DNA of 45,807 bases, taken from contig JAQWGO010000001.1 of NCBI GenBank assembly GCA_029238175.1, positions 1 through 45,807 of the forward strand. The letters are read 5' to 3'. The notes under the pieces were generated by a model. The model saw only the letters and a list, made by a program, of their open reading frames with translations. It did not search any database and was not told the DNA's origin. A program made the translations under genes and the position numbers. This document shows, one piece after another, positions 41,935 to 45,807 of the stretch (position 1 is the first letter of the stretch; each line of letters starts with the position of its first letter). The DNA comes from Henriciella sp. GTDB taxonomy: Bacteria > Pseudomonadota > Alphaproteobacteria > Caulobacterales > Hyphomonadaceae.

Positions 41935-43122
41935 ATGTTTTGGGACAAGAAAGCGCGTAAAACACTCTCAGAAGAGACGATACGCTCAACTTTGGGCAAT
42001 CCGGACTGGCTTTCAGGCGTTAAGCTGAGCGAAAATGGTGAGGTCACTTTGGTGATCGAGGCCGATCCGTCCGATATGGAGCGTTCAGAAACAAGACGTA
42101 TCGAAACTGAGACGCGGATTATGTCGCTTGAAGGCGTCAAAGACGTGAAAAGCGTACTAACCGCTCAGCAGCAACCCGGGGCCGCCGCGCCCCATGCACA
42201 CAAACATTCTGCTGAGGCACCGGTTCAGGCAGGGCAAACACGCGTTCGAAAAGGCGCGCGCCTTTCTGACGAGGCGGTCAATCAAGGCAATCCGGGAGGC
42301 CCGGCGCAGATTGCGTATATTGCCGGCATCTCCCGCATCCTCGTGGTTGCCAGCGCAAAAGGCGGCGTCGGAAAATCAACGGTCTCGGTCAATCTCGCCG
42401 CAGCATTCGGCAAACAAGGCTTACGCGTCGGCCTGCTCGACGCCGATGTTTATGGGCCATCGATCCCGACCATGCTGAACACCGCAGATATCAGTCCAGA
42501 AACGAATTCTAACGGCAAACTGGTTCCGGTAGAGGCGCATGGCATCCTCACGCTTTCAATCGGCTATTTAACAGATCCAGACGCCCCCATGATTTGGCGC
42601 GGCCCGATTGTTCAATCCGCGATCACGCAAATGCTGAACGATGCAGCATGGGGCACGCCAGAAAACCCATTGGACCTTCTGATCATCGACACCCCTCCGG
42701 GGACGGGTGAGGCACAGCTTACGCTCGCCCAAAAAGTACCTGTCACAGCGGCCATAATTGTAACCACACCGCAGGAAGTCGCTTTGGCCGATGTTAGGCG
42801 CGGCGCGGCGATGTTTGCCAAGACACATGTTCCAATACTTGGCATCATTGAAACGATGAGCTGGTTCGAAGACCCGGCAGGTAATCGCCACCATCTTATG
42901 GGTGACGGCGGCGGCGAAAAAATGGCGAAAGCGCTAGGCCTGCCTTTGCTTGGGCAATTGCCGATGGTGCAAGCCATCCGCGAGGGCGGTGATAGTGGCA
43001 CCCCAGCAGCGCTTACCGACGACGCCATCGGCGCAACATTTACAGACCTTGCGCGTGAAGTTGCCTTAAGCCTTGATGCACTTCAAACTAAGCCAGCCCC
43101 AGCAATCATTTTTGAGGATTAG
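41935..43122 (+). CDS. mrp: Mrp/ApbC-type P-loop ATPase without cysteines
   Basis: Mrp/NBP35 family ATPase, usually a carrier of Fe-S clusters. The protein has 395 residues: N-terminal MIP18/DUF59 domain (about 10-85), a His/Ala/Pro linker, and the ParA-like ATPase domain from about 130, with the deviant Walker A ASAKGGVGKST, DADVYGPSIP, LIIDTPPGTGEAQL and TPQEVALADVRRG. Family members typically carry a CxxC after ENMS for the cluster; here that place reads ETMSWFEDPAGNRHHLMG, and I find no Cys anywhere in the protein. Cys-ligated Fe-S binding is thus excluded for this protein alone. The oxygenase-like gene starts 2 bases after its stop. Confidence 0.93.
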   Translation: MFWDKKARKTLSEETIRSTLGNPDWLSGVKLSENGEVTLVIEADPSDMERSETRRIETETRIMSLEGVKDVKSVLTAQQQPGAAAPHAHKHSAEAPVQAGQTRVRKGARLSDEAVNQGNPGGPAQIAYIAGISRILVVASAKGGVGKSTVSVNLAAAFGKQGLRVGLLDADVYGPSIPTMLNTADISPETNSNGKLVPVEAHGILTLSIGYLTDPDAPMIWRGPIVQSAITQMLNDAAWGTPENPLDLLIIDTPPGTGEAQLTLAQKVPVTAAIIVTTPQEVALADVRRGAAMFAKTHVPILGIIETMSWFEDPAGNRHHLMGDGGGEKMAKALGLPLLGQLPMVQAIREGGDSGTPAALTDDAIGATFTDLAREVALSLDALQTKPAPAIIFED

Positions 43123-43124
43123 AT

Positions 43125-43772
43125 ATGTCGCAGACCGAACGCCTCGACCTGTTTTCGACCCCCATTCTGAAAGCGAGACTACCGGGGCATCAAGCCGTAA
43201 ACGATGCGCTCAGACAGGCTATTACCGTTGAACGAGGTCAAAATCCAAGCGGCATAGATCGATCGAATATTGGCGGCTGGCACTCTGACATTGATATGCT
43301 GCGCTGGGGCGGTCCGGCCGCCGGGCAATTGGCGCAGTTTGCCCTAAGCACGGCGAGCCCTCATTTAGCGGATATGCACGCGGGCGGGAAACGCGACTTT
43401 AGTTTTGGCGCGAATATGTGGGCCAATATTAATCCAGTGGGTGCCTCAAATGCTTTGCATTGCCATCCCGGCGCGACATGGTCCGGCGTATACTATGTCG
43501 ATGATGGCGGCGCATCTGAGGAAGGGTCCGGCGGCGAACTGGTGCTCGAAGATCCGCGCTACCCGATGGCGTATATGGGCGTTCCGGATCTGGTTCTTAA
43601 AGACGCCGCAGGCAAAGCCATGATGAGCCAGAGCGCCATTCGCCCGGAGGCTGGCCTGTTGGTGCTTTTCCCAAGTTGGCTGCGCCATTCAGTCAACACG
43701 CACAAAGGAAATCGCGACCGAATTTCGATCGCGATCAACCTTATTCTAACTCCGGAAGCCCCTAAAGCTTAA
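43125..43772 (+). CDS. 2OG-Fe(II) oxygenase-like protein (TIGR02466 type)
   Basis: A 215-residue protein, probably a non-heme iron, 2-oxoglutarate-dependent oxygenase of the TIGR02466 group. Seen: FSTPILKARLP at the N-terminus, GGWHSDIDML, ANMWANINPVGASNALHCHPGATWSGVYYVD with candidate iron ligands His112 or His114, ELVLEDPR, and LLVLFPSWLRHSV with His188 as the distal ligand; these motifs define the jelly-roll core. It begins 2 bases after the mrp stop and is surely co-transcribed with it. The substrate is unknown. Its stop overlaps the stop of the response regulator on the other strand (TTAA). Confidence 0.85.
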   Translation: MSQTERLDLFSTPILKARLPGHQAVNDALRQAITVERGQNPSGIDRSNIGGWHSDIDMLRWGGPAAGQLAQFALSTASPHLADMHAGGKRDFSFGANMWANINPVGASNALHCHPGATWSGVYYVDDGGASEEGSGGELVLEDPRYPMAYMGVPDLVLKDAAGKAMMSQSAIRPEAGLLVLFPSWLRHSVNTHKGNRDRISIAINLILTPEAPKA

Positions 43773-45247
43773 CTGGCACTCCGCTTGGCATCTTCTTCAA
43801 GGCCGTATTCGCGGACTTTGCGATACAGTGTTGAGCGACCAATACCGAGACGACGGCTCACTTCGCTCATATGCCCGGCATAAAAGTCGATCGCATGCGC
43901 GATTAGATCGCGTTCCACCGCAGACAGACTGCGCACTTCACCGTCTTCCATAACGGGCACGGGACTGGCCTCATTCGTCATTGCGACTGGCGCAGCAACG
44001 ATTGGCGGCAGAGCGTCATTGGCAGGTTGAACGCGGGCAGGAACTTCGGGAAGGCTCGCAATTTCTGGCATAACACCGCTGATTTGCGGGAAGTCGTGTG
44101 GCTGCAGGACATCGCCGTCGCACAGAACAACCGCGCGGAAAACAGCGTTCTCAAGCTGGCGAACATTACCCGGCCAGTCAAAGGCGCAAAGAATCCGCAA
44201 TGTGTCATCAGAAGCAGACGTAATTCGTGTCCCTTCTGAAGCATTGAACCGACCGATAAAGTGATCCACGAGCGCTGGAATATCCTCAACCCGCTCACGC
44301 AGGTTTGGCATTTCAACCGGATAGACATTCAGGCGATAATACAGGTCTTCCCGAAACGCGCCCTCTTTAACGCGGCTGGCGAGATCACGGTTGGTTGCAG
44401 AAATAATCCGGACATCAACCTTCACGGGGCGACGTGCGCCGACCGGATCAACTTCACCTTCTTGTAAAGCACGGAGCAGTTTGACTTGCATCTCTAAAGG
44501 AAGCTCACCGACTTCATCGAGGAAGAGCGTGCCGCCATCAGCCTCAACAAATTTACCTGCTGAACGCGCGACAGCGCCTGTGAACGCGCCTTTTTCGTGG
44601 CCGAACAAAATGCTTTCAACCAAGTTCTCTGGAATCGCGCCGCAGTTCACCGAAATAAACGGCTTACCAGAGCGATCAGATGCACCTTGAATGCAGCGCG
44701 CAATGACCTCTTTACCGACACCGCTTTCACCCAGGATCAGAACCGGAATGTCTGACGCTGCAGCGCGTTGTCCGAGGCGCATGACTTGTTTCATAACGGG
44801 GGCGCTGGCGATCATATCGTCAAAGCTCATCCCGCCTTCGGCTTTGCGGGTCAGGCGTTTCACTTCGCCGGTTAGAGACGATAGTTTCAGAGCGTTTCGG
44901 ATCGAAACGACAACGCGTTCTGGGTTGGCCGGCTTAACGATAAAGTCGACTGCCCGGGCGCGCATGGCCGACACAATTGTATCAATGCCGCTGGTGGCCG
45001 TAAGCATCACGACCGGGAGTTCCGGACGGCGCTCTGACAGCATTTCCAACGTATCCATTCCCGATAGGCCGGGCATGGTTAGATCGAGCAGAACGACATC
45101 GACGCTAGCATTGCTATCTGTAGCAATGGCAACGCCTGTCTCACCATCCGGGGCGGTGCGGCAGGCAAATCCAGCCTTCTCTACCGCCGCTGTTAGTAAG
45201 CGACGCTGGGTTGGATCATCATCAATTACCAGAACGGTCTTCGCCAT
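43769..45247 (-). CDS. sigma-54-dependent response regulator (TacA-like)
   Basis: NtrC-type activator of 492 residues. Receiver domain 1-120 with phospho-acceptor Asp55 (VVLLDLTMPG), Asp10-11 and Lys105 (FIVKPANP). The AAA+ domain has Walker A GESGVGKE at 173-180, the sigma-54 contact loop GAFTGA at 220-225, and Walker B GGTLFLDEVGEL. A Pro/Val/Ala-rich linker (about 385-440) precedes a Fis-type helix-turn-helix (about 443-486, VERDLIAHAIDFYAGHMSEVSRRLGIGRSTLYRK). It opens sigma-54 promoters after phosphorylation by an unlinked kinase. The layout resembles Caulobacter TacA, which controls stalk genes; orthology is a guess. No sensor kinase is adjacent. Confidence 0.93.
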   Translation of the reverse strand: MAKTVLVIDDDPTQRRLLTAAVEKAGFACRTAPDGETGVAIATDSNASVDVVLLDLTMPGLSGMDTLEMLSERRPELPVVMLTATSGIDTIVSAMRARAVDFIVKPANPERVVVSIRNALKLSSLTGEVKRLTRKAEGGMSFDDMIASAPVMKQVMRLGQRAAASDIPVLILGESGVGKEVIARCIQGASDRSGKPFISVNCGAIPENLVESILFGHEKGAFTGAVARSAGKFVEADGGTLFLDEVGELPLEMQVKLLRALQEGEVDPVGARRPVKVDVRIISATNRDLASRVKEGAFREDLYYRLNVYPVEMPNLRERVEDIPALVDHFIGRFNASEGTRITSASDDTLRILCAFDWPGNVRQLENAVFRAVVLCDGDVLQPHDFPQISGVMPEIASLPEVPARVQPANDALPPIVAAPVAMTNEASPVPVMEDGEVRSLSAVERDLIAHAIDFYAGHMSEVSRRLGIGRSTLYRKVREYGLEEDAKRSAS

Positions 45248-45451
45248 GCTCTCATCACCTTATCTTTGACCCGTCTCTATTGGACGTGGTTCATTTCGTT
45301 ACGCCCCGTATTGGCACAGAGAGGTGAGGTTATGGTTCAGGTGATTGTTTGAATTTGATGGAAGTTTGAGTGTGAAGCCTAAAGGGCTAAGGATTGGAAT
45401 TAGAGACGAGAAGTTTTTTGAACGCCCGCTAAGCGGGTTTAGATTTATCTC
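45248..45451. other. non-coding region upstream of the response regulator
   Basis: About 200 bases without a supported gene; it should hold the response-regulator promoter, but I see no convincing -35/-10 pair. A short hairpin CCCGC-TAA-GCGGG followed by TTT (45425-45440) lies at its far side and looks like a weak plus-strand terminator. Confidence 0.4.
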
Positions 45452-45662
45452 TTTCTCACCGCGCTAAGTGCTTCGCACACGCGGTGGTAGCAGGTTCCGT
45501 ATCGTCGCTTTGCTCCTCACATGAACCGGGCCGCGGGCGCTTTTATCCAAACCAACCGAGTCGCTTGGGGCAAGAGCCCTCAGCTTGGTTCATGGGCTGG
45601 CCTTGGCCAGACCGGAACCTGCTTCCACCGCGTCGCCCAAAGGGCGTTAGCGCGGTGAGAAA
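45452..45662. repeat. large imperfect palindrome (MITE-like)
   Basis: About 210 bases that are largely self-complementary. Outer arms 45452-45499 and 45613-45662 (TTTCTCACCGCGCTAA... with its complement ...TTAGCGCGGTGAGAAA, sharing GCAGGTTCCG) flank inner arms 45520-45541 and 45573-45594 (CATGAACC / GGTTCATG, 17 of 22 matching). Each outer arm also folds on itself (CACCGCG / CGCGGTG). It encodes nothing credible. It could be a non-autonomous mobile palindrome or a structured RNA. Confidence 0.65.
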
Positions 45663-45678
45663 AACCCAGCACAAAAAA

Positions 45679-45700
45679 CCAGACTGCGTCAGCAGGCTGG
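45679..45700. repeat. short hairpin in the terminal repeat cluster
   Basis: CCAGACTGC / GCAGGCTGG around GTCA, 9-base arms with one mismatch, between the two larger palindromes. Confidence 0.5.
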
Positions 45701-45712
45701 ATACAGAGCTAA

Positions 45713-45786
45713 GGCGCATCCAGATTGGGTGCGGGTTGTAATGCCAGCCTTTCGGCGTGGCTGTTAGCATCCAATTTGGATGCGCC
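45713..45786. repeat. second palindrome with 20-base arms
   Basis: Arms 45713-45732 and 45767-45786 are inverted copies with 2 mismatches (GGCGCATCCA...TTGGGTGC against GCATCCAATTTGGATGCGCC). Each arm is itself nearly palindromic (GCATCC/GGATGC), and the centre holds a CAGCC/GGCTG hairpin. It may continue past the window edge. Confidence 0.6.
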
Positions 45787-45807
45787 TGCGGCGGCGCGTT
45801 GCTCATA

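Noticed and set aside
45543-45806. An 87-codon minus-strand frame starting with MSNAPPQAHPNW
   Set aside because: It lies across the palindrome cluster and its composition follows the repeats; no ribosome binding site or domain.

Overview
This is chromosomal DNA of an alphaproteobacterium, probably of the Caulobacterales/Maricaulales (Hyphomonadaceae-like) group. The evidence is the character of the proteins: a complete Entner-Doudoroff operon (zwf-edd-glk-eda followed by pyk), a bamD-recN-ligA cluster, an hflK-hflC-DUF2065-degP operon, a cysteine-free Mrp, a phasin with a helix-hairpin-helix tail, and a TacA-like sigma-54 response regulator. The taxon is inferred from my knowledge of these families; no search was run. 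The window is almost fully coding. I see no tRNA or rRNA genes, CRISPR array, prophage or transposase.

Layout. 1-1343: a truncated alpha/beta hydrolase and a secreted hypothetical protein, both minus strand. 1553-3979: gyrB. 4000-7800 is the accessory stretch: a Trp-rich hypothetical protein, two inverted copies of a short palindrome, AT-rich palindromes, two tandem 66-residue proteins with almost the same basic tail, and two tandem beta-propeller-like lipoproteins. 7873-12106: dapB, a His-rich secreted protein, prmA and an aminopeptidase P. 12103-16779 (minus): bamD-recN-ligA. 16966-18427 (plus): an XRE regulator and a CDF metal exporter. 18588-22564: phasin-HhH protein, FAD oxidoreductase, TPR-like secreted protein and trxB. 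22671-28993 (minus): zwf-edd-glk-eda-pyk, tightly overlapping, with a candidate promoter and operator palindrome at 29026-29056. 29155-30918: a 7TMR-DISM-like diguanylate cyclase.

30971-36059 (minus) is the most informative block: a branched-chain amino acid operon ilvB - membrane hypothetical - ilvN - wecG-like - ilvC. In front of it I read a complete attenuator: promoter, a 13-codon leader peptide containing Val-Val-Leu-Val-Ile, a long hairpin, and an intrinsic terminator before ilvB. The last gene, ilvC, has an in-frame TAG at codon 224 in place of a conserved Tyr, so it is a pseudogene, a recent nonsense mutation or a base error.

36046-45247: miaA, serB, degP, a DUF2065 protein, hflC, hflK, mrp, a 2OG-Fe(II) oxygenase-like protein and a sigma-54 response regulator. 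The last 560 bases are non-coding and carry a cluster of large imperfect palindromes.

The best candidates for something undescribed are the tandem 66-residue proteins (4965-5427) with the palindromes upstream of them, and the ilv operon with its attenuator and two unexpected inserted genes.
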